Shown: positions 45,916-55,181 of the stretch, piece by piece
Layout: each line of letters begins with the position of its first letter
Position numbering within the stretch: the stretch's first letter is position 1
Source of the DNA: Sphingomonas endolithica
GTDB lineage: Bacteria > Pseudomonadota > Alphaproteobacteria > Sphingomonadales > Sphingomonadaceae
DNA: 64,000 nucleotides
NCBI RefSeq assembly: GCF_025231525.1
Contig: NZ_CP103057.1
Location: forward strand, 1,133,001-1,197,000
Direction: 5' to 3'
Position numbers and translations under genes: made by a program
Notes under the pieces: generated by a model
Databases searched by the model: none
What the model saw: the letters and a program-made list of their open reading frames with translations, nothing else
What the model was told of the DNA's origin: nothing

Positions 45916-47226
45916 TCAGGCCTTGACCTCCCAGCCGGGTTCGTACGCCACCGACCACAATTTCAGCGCCTCGGCGCTGGTCGGCTTGCCGGTCGTCGGA
46001 TCGACCGTCAGCCCACTATTCGTGCGATAGGCCATGTTGCCGAGATGGCAGAGCGTGGTGCTGATATGCCCTTCGGCGATCGGCGAGTTGAGCGCGCCGG
46101 CGCGGCCGCGGATCACGTCGACCAGATTGCCGGCATGATAGACGTCGAGCGCGCCCTCACCGACCGTGCCGGTGGTCTCGGAGCTCGCCGCCGCCATCAC
46201 CTGCCGGATCGACTTGCCCGCCAGATCATAGAGCTCGAAGCCGTTGCGATCGACCACCGCCGATCCCTTGGTGCCGAGCAGCAGCACGCCGCGCCCGCGG
46301 CCATAGGTCAACATCGCGTTGCAGCTCTGTCCGGCCCAGCGGATCGTGCGACCCTGGTCATAATGCAGACCAAGCTCCAGCGAGTCGTACATCTCCCAAT
46401 CGTCGCCGGCATGGAACCGCTTCGCCCCCTGCGCCTCGACGCGCGTCGGATAGCTCAACCCCATCAGCCAGCGCGCGACATCCAGCTCGTGCATCGCATT
46501 GTTGCAGAGCTCGCCGGTGCCGTACTGCCAGAACCAATGCCAGTTATAGGGTACCAGGTTCGATCGATAGGCCGCGCGCGGCCTCGGCCCCTGCCACATG
46601 TCCCAATCGAGATTGGCGGGTGGCGTGGCCGTATGCCCTGTGCCGATCGAGCCGCGATTGTTCGCGTACCAGGTCTGCGCTTCGTACACGTCGCCGAGCT
46701 CGCCAGCCTGGATCAATGCCAGCAACTGCTTCGTCTCCGGGCTGGAACGCTGCTGGTTGCCCACCTGCAGCTGGCGGCCGGTGCGCTTCTGCACGGCGAT
46801 CATCGCCTCGCCTTCGGCCGGTGCGATCCCGATCGGCTTTTCGCAATAGACGTGATGCCCCGAATTCATCGCATCGATCGCCAGCTTGGCGTGCCAGTGA
46901 TCGGGCGTCGCAATGGTCACGATATCGACCGTCTTGCTGTCGAACAGTCGGCGATAATCGCTCTCGGTCTTGGGCGCGGCGTGGCCTTTCGCGGCGAAGG
47001 CGGCCGCGCGCTTCGCCAGCACGGCGGAGTCGACATCGCAAAAATGCGTGATCTCGACATTGGGCAGCTTGCTAAACGCGCTCATATGCGCCTGCCCGCG
47101 ACCGTTCACGCCGACTACCGCGACCCGCAGCCGGTCGTTGGCGCCCTTGATCCGGGCATAGCTGCGCGCACTCATCGCGACAGCGAGTGTGGCGCCTGCG
47201 CCCTTGATCATCGTTCGACGGTCCAT
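45916..47226 (-). CDS. Gfo/Idh/MocA family oxidoreductase 1, Tat-exported
   Basis: A 436-residue protein with a Tat signal (MDRRTMIKGAGATLAVAMS), Rossmann motif VVGVNGRG and the canonical EKP in VYCEKPIGIAP. Of the three paralogues this has the most complete motifs and is most likely a working NAD(P)-linked sugar oxidoreductase in the periplasm. The start is ATG 47226, 14 bp after the DUF1080 stop. The family has links with 3-keto-sugar and glycoside oxidation. Confidence 0.9.
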   Translation of the reverse strand: MDRRTMIKGAGATLAVAMSARSYARIKGANDRLRVAVVGVNGRGQAHMSAFSKLPNVEITHFCDVDSAVLAKRAAAFAAKGHAAPKTESDYRRLFDSKTVDIVTIATPDHWHAKLAIDAMNSGHHVYCEKPIGIAPAEGEAMIAVQKRTGRQLQVGNQQRSSPETKQLLALIQAGELGDVYEAQTWYANNRGSIGTGHTATPPANLDWDMWQGPRPRAAYRSNLVPYNWHWFWQYGTGELCNNAMHELDVARWLMGLSYPTRVEAQGAKRFHAGDDWEMYDSLELGLHYDQGRTIRWAGQSCNAMLTYGRGRGVLLLGTKGSAVVDRNGFELYDLAGKSIRQVMAAASSETTGTVGEGALDVYHAGNLVDVIRGRAGALNSPIAEGHISTTLCHLGNMAYRTNSGLTVDPTTGKPTSAEALKLWSVAYEPGWEVKA

Positions 47227-47240
47227 CGGTCCATCCCCTA

Positions 47241-48632
47241 TTAGAGTTCGCGCAGCTTGATCGATCGGAAATCGACCCCGCCGCCATGATCCTGCAGCAG
47301 GATCGGCCCCTGCCCGCCTTCGCCAAAGCCGGGAATGTCGGCATATTTGCTCTGCGCGACCAGCGCGCGGAACGCCGGCGATCCGCGGTCGTACTCGACC
47401 ATCTTGAAGCCGTTCAGCCAGTGCTCGACACGATTGCCGCGCACCACGATCACCGCGCGGTTCCATTCGCCCGGCGGATTGATCCGCTTGCCCGGGCTGT
47501 CCGGATCCGAAAGGTTGCGCGCGGTGATCAGGTCGTACAGCGACGCGAGCGTCCGGTTGCCGTCGCGGCCCATCTTGGCATCGGGATGACGCGCATCGTC
47601 GAGCAACTGATATTCCAGCCCGATCCCCTCGCCCTTCTTCAACCGGCCCGCATCGAGGAAATACTTGATCCCGCTATTTGCGCCGGGCGTCAGGCGAAAG
47701 TCGACCGACAGCTCGAAATTGCGGTACTCGCGGGCCGTAACGATGTCGCCGCCACCACCCTTGCCGGCCAGCACGCCGCCCGCCATCGACCAGCCGGATG
47801 TCGGAAAGCCCGCCGCCTTGACGCTGCGCCAGCCGGCACCCGTCCTGCCGTCCCACAGCAATTTCCAGCCGGCGCGCTGTTCGCCGCTCGACAGCCGATT
47901 GGACAGCCAGCCCTGCTGCTCGAGCCCGGTCGCGGGCAGTGCATAGCGTGCCGGCGCATCGGTGATGATGCGCACGTCGCGGAACCGCACCTCGGGCCGG
48001 CGCGGCGCCGCCGCGTCGGGAATGGCGTGGACCTGAAAGGCGATGAACCCACGCGCATCCATGTCGTCGACGGTGTCGGTCGCCGGCACGCCGTTCACCC
48101 AGGTGCGCAACCGCGTCCCGATCGCCTCGACGCGGTAGTGGTTCCAGTCGCCCGAGCGGAAGGTGCGCCGCGCCGCCTCGTTGCGCCCGAGCGTGTAGAG
48201 CCACTGGCGGCGCTGCTCGTCATACATGCCCCCGCTCCAGCGGCGCGACGACGGATCGATCTCGGCCTGATAGCCGTGTACCACCCCATTGCGATAATCG
48301 GGCCGGCTCTGCCCGCGGATCATCACACCGGAATTGAGCGTCGGATCGGTTTTTGCGTCGAATTCCAGGATGAAGTCGCCATATTGCGCATCGGAAACCA
48401 GCCAGCTGTTGGTATCCCCCGTGGCGGCGCGGCCGACCAGTTCGCCATTGTCGAATTCATAGGTCGCCTTGCCGCCGGTCGCACGCCAGCCGGTCAGCCC
48501 GCTTTTCGGCGTCACGTCGCGCCATGGCGCCTGCGCCTGGCTGGTCCGCTGCGCCGGGGGCGCCGCGCGGACGGACGGCTGCACGACCAGCGGCGCGGCT
48601 GCCAACGCGAATATTGCGAATCCTCGAGCCAC
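47241..48632 (-). CDS. Secreted protein with two DUF1080 (3-keto-disaccharide hydrolase-like) domains
   Basis: A 463-residue protein with a Sec signal (about residues 1-25, from GTG 48632 after GAAGGGG) and two concanavalin-like DUF1080 modules: residues about 35-220 (GLTGWRATGGKATYEFDNGELVG, SGVMIRGQS) and about 240-463 (WKLLWDGRTGAGWRSVKA, NSGIKYFLDAGRL, GLEYQLLDD). DUF1080 proteins include 3-keto-glycoside hydrolases or lyases acting after C3 oxidation by Gfo/Idh proteins. It is the first gene of the minus-strand operon, divergent from gntR with a shared operator. Confidence 0.87.
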   Translation of the reverse strand: MARGFAIFALAAAPLVVQPSVRAAPPAQRTSQAQAPWRDVTPKSGLTGWRATGGKATYEFDNGELVGRAATGDTNSWLVSDAQYGDFILEFDAKTDPTLNSGVMIRGQSRPDYRNGVVHGYQAEIDPSSRRWSGGMYDEQRRQWLYTLGRNEAARRTFRSGDWNHYRVEAIGTRLRTWVNGVPATDTVDDMDARGFIAFQVHAIPDAAAPRRPEVRFRDVRIITDAPARYALPATGLEQQGWLSNRLSSGEQRAGWKLLWDGRTGAGWRSVKAAGFPTSGWSMAGGVLAGKGGGGDIVTAREYRNFELSVDFRLTPGANSGIKYFLDAGRLKKGEGIGLEYQLLDDARHPDAKMGRDGNRTLASLYDLITARNLSDPDSPGKRINPPGEWNRAVIVVRGNRVEHWLNGFKMVEYDRGSPAFRALVAQSKYADIPGFGEGGQGPILLQDHGGGVDFRSIKLREL

Positions 48633-48746
48633 GGCGATCCCCTTCTCTTTTCCACGAGGAGGCCCGGACCTTCGCCCGCACGTCTCGCATCGTTCGTCGC
48701 CGACATTTGTTGTCGTTCGACATCTCCTGAAACAGGTCGTAAATTG

Positions 48747-48757
48747 TGGTCGGGCCA
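48747..48757. promoter_or_regulatory. Candidate GntR operator between DUF1080 operon and gntR
   Basis: TGGTCGGGCCA; with flanks it is a perfect arm pair TGTGG-TCGGG-CCACA at 48745-48759. It differs by one base from TGGTCAGGCCA upstream of kdgK (53897-53907). Site for the adjacent GntR regulator by inference. Confidence 0.5.
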
Positions 48758-48891
48758 CATGCAATAGGATTGTAAGACATTTTAATCTGCACATCAGGGC
48801 CGGACGGATCGACATCACGCTTGACGCTGGGCAGGGTAGCGCGAAGGAGAGCGATGAACGTCGCTGCAGACGCTATCGGATGAGGGAACGC

Positions 48892-49638
48892 ATGCAACCG
48901 GCTGAAAGCGGCGGTAAACTTTACCGCAAGATCGTGCAGGCGATCATCACCGATATCGCGAATGGGGCGTTCCCGGTGGGATCGCGCCTGCCCGCCGAGC
49001 GCGACCTTACCGAACGGTTCAAGGTCAGCCGCCCGACGATTCGGGAGGCGATGATCGCGCTCGAGATGAAGGGCATGGTCGAGGCGCGCAAAGGCTCCGG
49101 CGTGTTCGTGCTCGCCGACTCCACCGCCGACGCGGACAAGGAACTCGATATCGGCGCGTTCGAGATCACCGAAGCGCGCCGCCTGCTCGAAGGAGAGGTC
49201 GCTGCCGTCGCCGCGACCGAGATCACCGAGCCGCAACTAGCCGAACTGCGCGCGCTGCTCGCGCAAATGGCGCAGGAGAATAATGAGGCGGCAGAGGAAG
49301 CGGATCGCCGCTTCCACATCGCCATTGCCGAAGCGACCGGCAACGCCGTCATCATCTCCGCGGTGGCCGATTTCTGGGACATGCGCTTTCGCTCGCCACT
49401 GGCACGCGAGGTGCTGCTGAAGGCAGGTAGCCTGGGCACTGAGAGCCGGATGGCAGAGCATGGTCGCATCCTGCGGGCGCTCGAAGCGCGATCGCCGGTG
49501 GAGGCGCGCAATGCCATGCGCGACCATCTCGCGCGCGTGATCGACCATCTGCTCAACGTCACCGAGACCGAGGCCGTCGAACGCGCACGCGCCGCAACCG
49601 ACCAGCGCCGCCGCGCCCTCGCCCGCCGCTCCGTGTGA
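48892..49638 (+). CDS. GntR/FadR-family transcriptional regulator (likely uronate sensor)
   Basis: A 248-residue FadR-group regulator: N-terminal winged helix (LYRKIVQAIITDIANGAF, LPAERDLTERFKVSRPTIRE, KGSGVFVL) and C-terminal FCD domain (about 80-225; EARRLLEGEVAAVAA, DRRFHIAIAEATGN, EHGRILRAL). FCD domains bind small organic acids. The start is ATG 48892 after GAGGGA; ATG 48880 is possible. The position between the two halves of the sugar-acid locus suggests it responds to a uronate intermediate, as UxuR/ExuR do. Confidence 0.88.
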   Translation: MQPAESGGKLYRKIVQAIITDIANGAFPVGSRLPAERDLTERFKVSRPTIREAMIALEMKGMVEARKGSGVFVLADSTADADKELDIGAFEITEARRLLEGEVAAVAATEITEPQLAELRALLAQMAQENNEAAEEADRRFHIAIAEATGNAVIISAVADFWDMRFRSPLAREVLLKAGSLGTESRMAEHGRILRALEARSPVEARNAMRDHLARVIDHLLNVTETEAVERARAATDQRRRALARRSV

Positions 49639-49663
49639 TTGGTCAGGCGGATTGCCTGACCAA
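49639..49663. promoter_or_regulatory. Candidate GntR operator upstream of TonB receptor gene
   Basis: Perfect inverted repeat TTGGTCAGGC (49639-49648), 5-bp spacer, GCCTGACCAA (49654-49663), directly after the gntR stop codon and 129 bp before the receptor start. Each arm carries 9 of the 11 bases of TGGTCAGGCCA. There is no U-run, so it is not a typical terminator. Confidence 0.5.
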
Positions 49664-49792
49664 ATGATTCCATATTGTCATATCTGAACTGCAATGATAC
49701 CTGACCCTCCAGGCGGCAGAGGAATACCTCGCCGGCGATAAACACGTCGAGCAGCGAACACCCGCATGCTCGAACATGTCGGGGAGAGGGAA

Positions 49793-52792
49793 ATGAGCTG
49801 CAACGGCTTCGACTGGCGGTCACTGCTTGTATCGACGAGCGTCCTTGGTCTGCTGATCGCGGCACCCGCCGCCGGGCAGCAAGCGACTAACCCACCCGCC
49901 CCGACCACCGACGCGCCCGAACCGGACACCGCTCAACAGGAAGACATCGTCGTCACCGGCTTCCGTGCCTCGCTGAACAGCGCGTTGAACCTGAAGCGGC
50001 AGGAAACCGCCGCAATCGACAGCATCGTGGCCGAGGATATCGGCAAGTTTCCGGATTCGAACCTGGCCGAATCGATGCAGCGTATCCCCGGCGTCGCGTT
50101 GTCGCGTGGCGATGGTGGCGAAGGTCGCAACATCTCGGTGCGCGGGCTCGGTTCGCAATTCACGCGCGTGCGCATCAACGGCATGGAAGGCGTGTCGCAG
50201 GTCAGCGGCAGCGACATTCGCGGCGGCGTCGCCACCGGGCGCTCGTTCGACTTCGTGACCTTCCCGACCGAGATCTTCTCCGCTTTGTCCGTGCGCAAGA
50301 CGCTGTCGGCCGATGTCGAAGAGGGATCGCTAGGCGCGACGGTCGATCTGCGCGCGCCGAAGCCGTTCGACCAGCCCAAGGATTTCGTCCTGTCGGGCAC
50401 CGCACGCGGCATCTACAACGACATCAGCAAGAAGGCCGATCCGCGCCTGTCCGCGCTCGTCGCCAAGAAGTTCGGCGACACGTTCGGCATTCTCGGCAGC
50501 ATCGCCTATTCGAAGCGGCATATCGAGGAATATGCCTATTCGGCCGTCGATGTCGTGCCGACCACCGTCTACGGTCTGGCGCAACCGGCGGGCACCGCCA
50601 ATGCAGGAATTATCTTCCCGTTCTGCACGCCGGTCGGCTACGTCTACAACGGCACGCCGGTAACCAGTCCCGCGGCCGGATATACCCAGCCCAACGGGGT
50701 AGCGATCGGCGCGGATGCCAACAATTGCAGCACGGGTAACCCCCGCACCAGCACCAAGGCAGCGTATGACTATATCATGAGCCGTACCGGCGTGAACGGC
50801 CGCCCCAGCGGCGGCGTGTTCCTGCCGCGCCTGCCGCGCCCGGTGAAGAGCAGCCAGAACCAGGAGCGTCTTGCCGGTACGCTGACGCTGCAGTGGAAGC
50901 CGAGCGACGATACCGACGTGTCGCTCGATGGCCTCTATTCACGCTTCAAGGTCAAGCGCCTCGACCAGATGTTCGACGCGCGGTCGTTCGGCCGTGCGAT
51001 CTCGAACAACGGCCAGCCGCTGACGTCCGTTCGGGACATCGAGGTGGACGACAATGGATCGTTGATCCACGGTTTATTCGACGGCGTCGATCTGCGGTCC
51101 GAGATGCAGGACGAGCGGTTCACCTCGACCTATCGGCAGGTGAACCTCAACCTCGATCACCGCTTCTCCGACACGTTCCGCGTCTTCGGCCTGGCTGGCG
51201 TCAATCAGTCGAAGCTAGACGTCGATCGGTTGCAAGTGGCGATCGACTCGAACGACACCCGCGACTTCGCGATCGATTTCCGCGACAGCGCCGATATCCC
51301 GAAGATCGAGTATGGCATCGACACCACCAATGCGGCGCTGTTCCAATACGGCCCGCCATTGGCCAATGGCGATCAGCGCGGACAGCTGTCGAACTTCATC
51401 CGCCGCAACACGATCACCAGCAAGACGGTGGAACTGAACGGCGAATGGCAAGCGGCACCGGATTTCACGGTGCAGGTCGGCGGCCAGTATCGCACCAACA
51501 AATACACCGCACGCGAGCGGCAACTCGCCACCAACACGCCGCTCGCTTTGCCGTCCGGCGTCGCGCTATCGAGCTTCACCTCGGTGACCAAGGGGGTGGG
51601 CAAAAATCTCGACGGTCTGTTACAGGATTTCGTTTCGATCGATCCCGACAAGTTCCGCAGCGCCGTCGGTCTCGACAGCTACGTCTATTGCACCATCGAA
51701 TGCGCCAAGGGCACGTTCGGCGGCGTCGAGGAGAAATATTGGTCCGGCTACGCCATGGTCAAGTTCAACACCGAGAACACGTTGCCGTTCGCGCTGCGCG
51801 GTGATGCCGGCGTGCGCTACGTCCGTACCAGCCTGGACACCTATGGCCCGATCACCACGGCGGCACCGGCCGGATCGCTCTACTCGTCGCGCTTCGTCAT
51901 CTCGGAGGTCAGCCGCAAATATGAGGACTGGCTGCCATCGGCGAACCTCGCGCTGGACATCACGTCCAACCTGATCGCACGCGCCTCCGCCGCCCGCGTT
52001 ATGTCGCGTCCGGCTTACGGGCAGTTGATCCCGGCGGGCTCCGCCAACCTGGTCATCCAGACCGCGTCGTTCAGCAACCCGTTCCTCGAACCGATCCGCG
52101 CCAACACCTTCGATGCCGCGCTCGAATGGTATTTCGCGCCGGGCTCGCTGATCTCGGTCGCCTATTTCTACAAGAATATCGAGACGTACATCCAGACGAC
52201 GAGCCAGTCGGTCGCGTTCCAGGATATCGGCCTGCCGCTGACGCTGCTCGACGGCACGCAGCTGCGCCCGACCGATTTGTTCACCGTTCAGCGCAGCAAC
52301 AACACGCCGGGCGGCCCCCTGCGCGGCTTCGAGCTCAACGTGCAACTGCCGTTCCGCTTTCTGCCAGGTGCGCTCAGCAACTTCGGTGCGCTGGGCAATT
52401 TCACGCGCGTCCGCTCGAACATCAACTACGTCATCTCGCCGACGCTGTCGCGCACCGCGCCTTTGGTCGGCCTCTCGCCCGAGACGGCGAGCGGCACGCT
52501 GTATTACGAGGACAAGAAGTTCAGCATCCGGTCGACGGTGAACTATCGCGCCGCGTTCCTCACCGCAGTGCCGAGCGGTTCGGTGGACGCGGATTCGACC
52601 TCGAACGCCAGCTCGATCTTCGTCGATGCCTCGGCCTCGTACAACATCAGCGACAATATCAAGCTGATCGCCGAAGTGTCGAACATCACCAACGAGACCA
52701 ACCGCCTGACCGTCGACACGGTGCGCAAGGACCCGCTGTACACGTCGTATTTCGGGCGGACCTATGCGCTGGCGGTGAACTTCCAGTTTTAA
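49793..52792 (+). CDS. TonB-dependent outer-membrane receptor (Caulobacter/Xanthomonas type)
   Basis: A 999-residue receptor: signal peptide (about residues 1-30), plug beginning with the QEDIVVTGFRASLNSAL segment typical of this subfamily, and a long beta-barrel ending with ALAVNFQF. It imports a large ligand with TonB energy. The start is ATG 49793 after GGGGAGAGGGAA. Lying between the GntR regulator and hexuronate genes, it probably takes up glucuronate-containing oligosaccharides or glycosides; the ligand is inferred from context. An operator-like repeat precedes it. Confidence 0.93.
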   Translation: MSCNGFDWRSLLVSTSVLGLLIAAPAAGQQATNPPAPTTDAPEPDTAQQEDIVVTGFRASLNSALNLKRQETAAIDSIVAEDIGKFPDSNLAESMQRIPGVALSRGDGGEGRNISVRGLGSQFTRVRINGMEGVSQVSGSDIRGGVATGRSFDFVTFPTEIFSALSVRKTLSADVEEGSLGATVDLRAPKPFDQPKDFVLSGTARGIYNDISKKADPRLSALVAKKFGDTFGILGSIAYSKRHIEEYAYSAVDVVPTTVYGLAQPAGTANAGIIFPFCTPVGYVYNGTPVTSPAAGYTQPNGVAIGADANNCSTGNPRTSTKAAYDYIMSRTGVNGRPSGGVFLPRLPRPVKSSQNQERLAGTLTLQWKPSDDTDVSLDGLYSRFKVKRLDQMFDARSFGRAISNNGQPLTSVRDIEVDDNGSLIHGLFDGVDLRSEMQDERFTSTYRQVNLNLDHRFSDTFRVFGLAGVNQSKLDVDRLQVAIDSNDTRDFAIDFRDSADIPKIEYGIDTTNAALFQYGPPLANGDQRGQLSNFIRRNTITSKTVELNGEWQAAPDFTVQVGGQYRTNKYTARERQLATNTPLALPSGVALSSFTSVTKGVGKNLDGLLQDFVSIDPDKFRSAVGLDSYVYCTIECAKGTFGGVEEKYWSGYAMVKFNTENTLPFALRGDAGVRYVRTSLDTYGPITTAAPAGSLYSSRFVISEVSRKYEDWLPSANLALDITSNLIARASAARVMSRPAYGQLIPAGSANLVIQTASFSNPFLEPIRANTFDAALEWYFAPGSLISVAYFYKNIETYIQTTSQSVAFQDIGLPLTLLDGTQLRPTDLFTVQRSNNTPGGPLRGFELNVQLPFRFLPGALSNFGALGNFTRVRSNINYVISPTLSRTAPLVGLSPETASGTLYYEDKKFSIRSTVNYRAAFLTAVPSGSVDADSTSNASSIFVDASASYNISDNIKLIAEVSNITNETNRLTVDTVRKDPLYTSYFGRTYALAVNFQF

Positions 52793-52822
52793 CGCGACGG
52801 CACTCTAGTTCCGCCCAAAGCC

Positions 52823-52928
52823 GTCACCCCGGACTTGTTCCGGGGTCCACCAAGCGGCTTACGATGCCGATGACTTCTTGAACGCGGAGCGTGCGGCACG
52901 GTGGACCCCAGAACAAGTCCGGGGTGAC
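52823..52928. repeat. Paired palindromic repeat, family A, copy 7 (TonB receptor-kdgK gap)
   Basis: Arms at 52823-52850 and 52904-52928. The inner sequence (CCAAGCGGCTTACGATG ... GAGCGTGCGGCACGGTGGAC) matches copies 3 and 4. It lies between two converging genes, where it may terminate both transcripts. Confidence 0.85.
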
Positions 52929-52964
52929 GGCGACCGTAGATTGTCGGCATTCCCACCCCAGCGG

Positions 52965-53891
52965 CTATCGCAAATCCGCATAACGCGCGTCGGCCGAGAT
53001 CGCCGGTATCCCGCCGCGCCGGCCGATCACGTATCCGGCGAGCCGGTGCCCGGCCATCACGCTGTCCTCGACCGAACGGCCTGCCAGCCGCGCGTGCAGA
53101 TACCCGGCGTTGAACGCATCCCCCGCCCCCGTCGTGTCGATCGCCGCGATCGGCGCTGGCACGGGGCGGATCGCGCCATTCGCAAAGCAACCATCTGCGC
53201 CAAGCTTCACGACGACCTCGCCGACGCCGTGGTCGCGCCACGCCCGGTCGATCGCCGCGGGATCATCAAGACCGATCAAGGCATGTTCGTCCTCGCGCGT
53301 CGGCAAGCCGATATCGGTGACCGCGATCGCCCGCAGGTGCGCGGCGCGCGCCACCTCGACATTTTCCCACAAAGCCGGCCGGTAATTGCTGTCGAAGGCG
53401 ACCCGGCCGCCGCCCGACCGTACCCGCGCGCACAACTCGAACAGCGTCTCGCGCCCCCCCGGCGGCAGAATGGCGAGGCTGATCATGGAGAAGTACAGCA
53501 GCTCTGCCGTCGCGCCCGCAGCCAGCAGATCGGCATTGTCGCCCAGCGCGAACATCCACCGCGCCGCGCTGTCGCTGCGCCAATAGGTGAAGCTGCGTTC
53601 GCCATCCGCGTCGGTCGTGATGGCATACAGCGCAGGCCGACGATCGGGATCGGTACGCAACAGCGACAGGTCCAGCCCCTCGCCTGTCCAATCGGTGCGA
53701 AGCGTCAGGCTGAACGGATCGCTGCCGAGCGCGGTGACGAACGCGACCTGGTCGCCAAGCCGCGCGAGATGCACGGCGGTGTTGAGCGTGTCCCCGCCAT
53801 GGCCGAGCGACCAGCCCTGGCCGTCCGCACTTGCGCGCGACAATTCCAGCATGCCTTCACCGAGCACCAGGATCATGCATTTCATTCCCAT
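52965..53891 (-). CDS. kdgK: 2-keto-3-deoxygluconate kinase
   Basis: A 308-residue PfkB-family kinase that phosphorylates KDG to KDPG. The N-terminal GEGMLELS...GHGGDTLNTAVHLARLG matches KdgK, and the catalytic base lies in DTTGAGDAFNAGYL (Asp near residue 259). KDPG would then be split by an aldolase not present in the window. It is divergent from uxuA, with an operator-like palindrome 6 bp upstream of its start. Confidence 0.93.
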   Translation of the reverse strand: MGMKCMILVLGEGMLELSRASADGQGWSLGHGGDTLNTAVHLARLGDQVAFVTALGSDPFSLTLRTDWTGEGLDLSLLRTDPDRRPALYAITTDADGERSFTYWRSDSAARWMFALGDNADLLAAGATAELLYFSMISLAILPPGGRETLFELCARVRSGGGRVAFDSNYRPALWENVEVARAAHLRAIAVTDIGLPTREDEHALIGLDDPAAIDRAWRDHGVGEVVVKLGADGCFANGAIRPVPAPIAAIDTTGAGDAFNAGYLHARLAGRSVEDSVMAGHRLAGYVIGRRGGIPAISADARYADLR

Positions 53892-53896
53892 ACAAA

Positions 53897-53929
53897 TGGC
53901 CTGACCACTTCTTTGTATCTGGCCTACCA
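53897..53929. promoter_or_regulatory. Candidate GntR operators upstream of kdgK (shared with uxuA)
   Basis: TGGCCTGACCA at 53897-53907 is the reverse complement of TGGTCAGGCCA. A second, one-base-shorter copy, TGGCCTACCA (53920-53929), lies 12 bp further on within arms TCTGG/CCAGA. They sit in the divergent kdgK-uxuA promoter region, 83-115 bp before the uxuA start. Confidence 0.5.
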
Positions 53930-54011
53930 GATTACGCGATGCTAGATAGATCTCGATCGCGATAAAAGAGACCTTAAGTCAGCGCGGACGGAGAGGGGTA
54001 GCTGACGAGTG

Positions 54012-55181
54012 ATGATGACCGAAACGATGCGCTGGTTCGGCCCCAATGATCCCGTAAGTCTACGCGATATCCGCCAAGCCGGTGCGACGGGAATCGTGAC
54101 AGCATTGCACCAGATCGCCAATGGCGACGTGTGGCCGCGCGAGGCGATCGCCGCGCGCAAGGCCCGGATCGAGGCCGCCGGGCTCGTCTGGTCCGTGGTG
54201 GAAAGCCTGCCGGTGCACGAGGGCATCAAGACACGGGCGGCGGATTGGGACGGGCTGACAGAACGGTACCGCCAAAGCCTGATCAATCTCGCGGCGTGCG
54301 ACATCCGCACCGTGACCTATAATTTCATGCCGGTGATCGACTGGACCCGCACCGACCTGGCCTGGCCGATGCCCGACGGCGCGCTTGCCTTGCGCTTCGA
54401 GCTGGAGGCCGCCGCGGTCTACGACCTGCACATCCTGCAACGCGGCGGCGCCGCGCAGGATTACACCCCCGCTTTGCGCGACCGTGCCGCGCGCCGGTTT
54501 CATGCGATGACGCAAGAGGAGCGTGACCGGCTCGAACGGACGATCATCGCGGGCCTGCCGGGCAGCGAGGAGACCTTCACCACCGCCCAGTTCCGCGACG
54601 CGCTGGCGCAATATGATGATGTGGATGCCGAGGCGCTGCGCGCCAACCATGTAGCTTTCCTGGAGGCGGTGTGTCCGGTGGCGGACGATCTCGGCATCCA
54701 GCTTGTCGTGCATCCGGACGACCCGCCGTTCGCGCTGTTCGGCCTGCCGCGCGTGGTCAGCACCGAGGCGGATGTGGCGGCATTGTTCGCCCGCGTGCCC
54801 AATCGGTCAAATGGCCTGTGCTTCTGCGCCGGATCGTTCGGCGCGCGCGGCGACAACGATCTGCCGGGCATGATCGATCGGCTGGGCGATCGGATCGGCT
54901 TCCTGCATCTCCGCTCGGTCCAGCGTGAACCGGACGGCGCGTTCCACGAGGCGGCGCATCTCGCCGGCAATGCCGACATGGTCGCGCTCGTCGCCGCGAT
55001 CCACCGGCTGCAGATTCGCGAGGGGCGCTCGATCCCGATGCGACCCGATCATGGCCACCAGATGCTCGACGATCTGTCGAAAGTGACGCTGCCGGGCTAT
55101 TCGCTGCTCGGGCGGATGCGCGGGCTGGCGGAACTGCGCGGGCTGGAACGCGGCATCGCGCACATGGCAGCGTTGCAATGA
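54012..55181 (+). CDS. uxuA: Mannonate dehydratase
   Basis: A 389-residue TIM-barrel enzyme converting D-mannonate to 2-keto-3-deoxygluconate. UxuA features: RWFGPNDPVSLRDIRQAGATGIVTALHQI, PVHEGIKTR, NLAACDIRTVTYNFMPVIDW, LVVHPDDPPF and FCAGSFGARGDND with metal ligands. The start is ATG 54012 or 54015 (a GTG lies at 54009). It heads the uxuA-uxaC-uxuB-permease operon. Confidence 0.95.
   Translation: MMTETMRWFGPNDPVSLRDIRQAGATGIVTALHQIANGDVWPREAIAARKARIEAAGLVWSVVESLPVHEGIKTRAADWDGLTERYRQSLINLAACDIRTVTYNFMPVIDWTRTDLAWPMPDGALALRFELEAAAVYDLHILQRGGAAQDYTPALRDRAARRFHAMTQEERDRLERTIIAGLPGSEETFTTAQFRDALAQYDDVDAEALRANHVAFLEAVCPVADDLGIQLVVHPDDPPFALFGLPRVVSTEADVAALFARVPNRSNGLCFCAGSFGARGDNDLPGMIDRLGDRIGFLHLRSVQREPDGAFHEAAHLAGNADMVALVAAIHRLQIREGRSIPMRPDHGHQMLDDLSKVTLPGYSLLGRMRGLAELRGLERGIAHMAALQ

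Noticed and set aside
49639..49663. The GGTCAGGC/GCCTGACC repeat as a terminator of gntR
   Set aside because: No run of T follows on either strand, and the same core appears at two other promoters, so an operator is the better reading, though dual use is possible.
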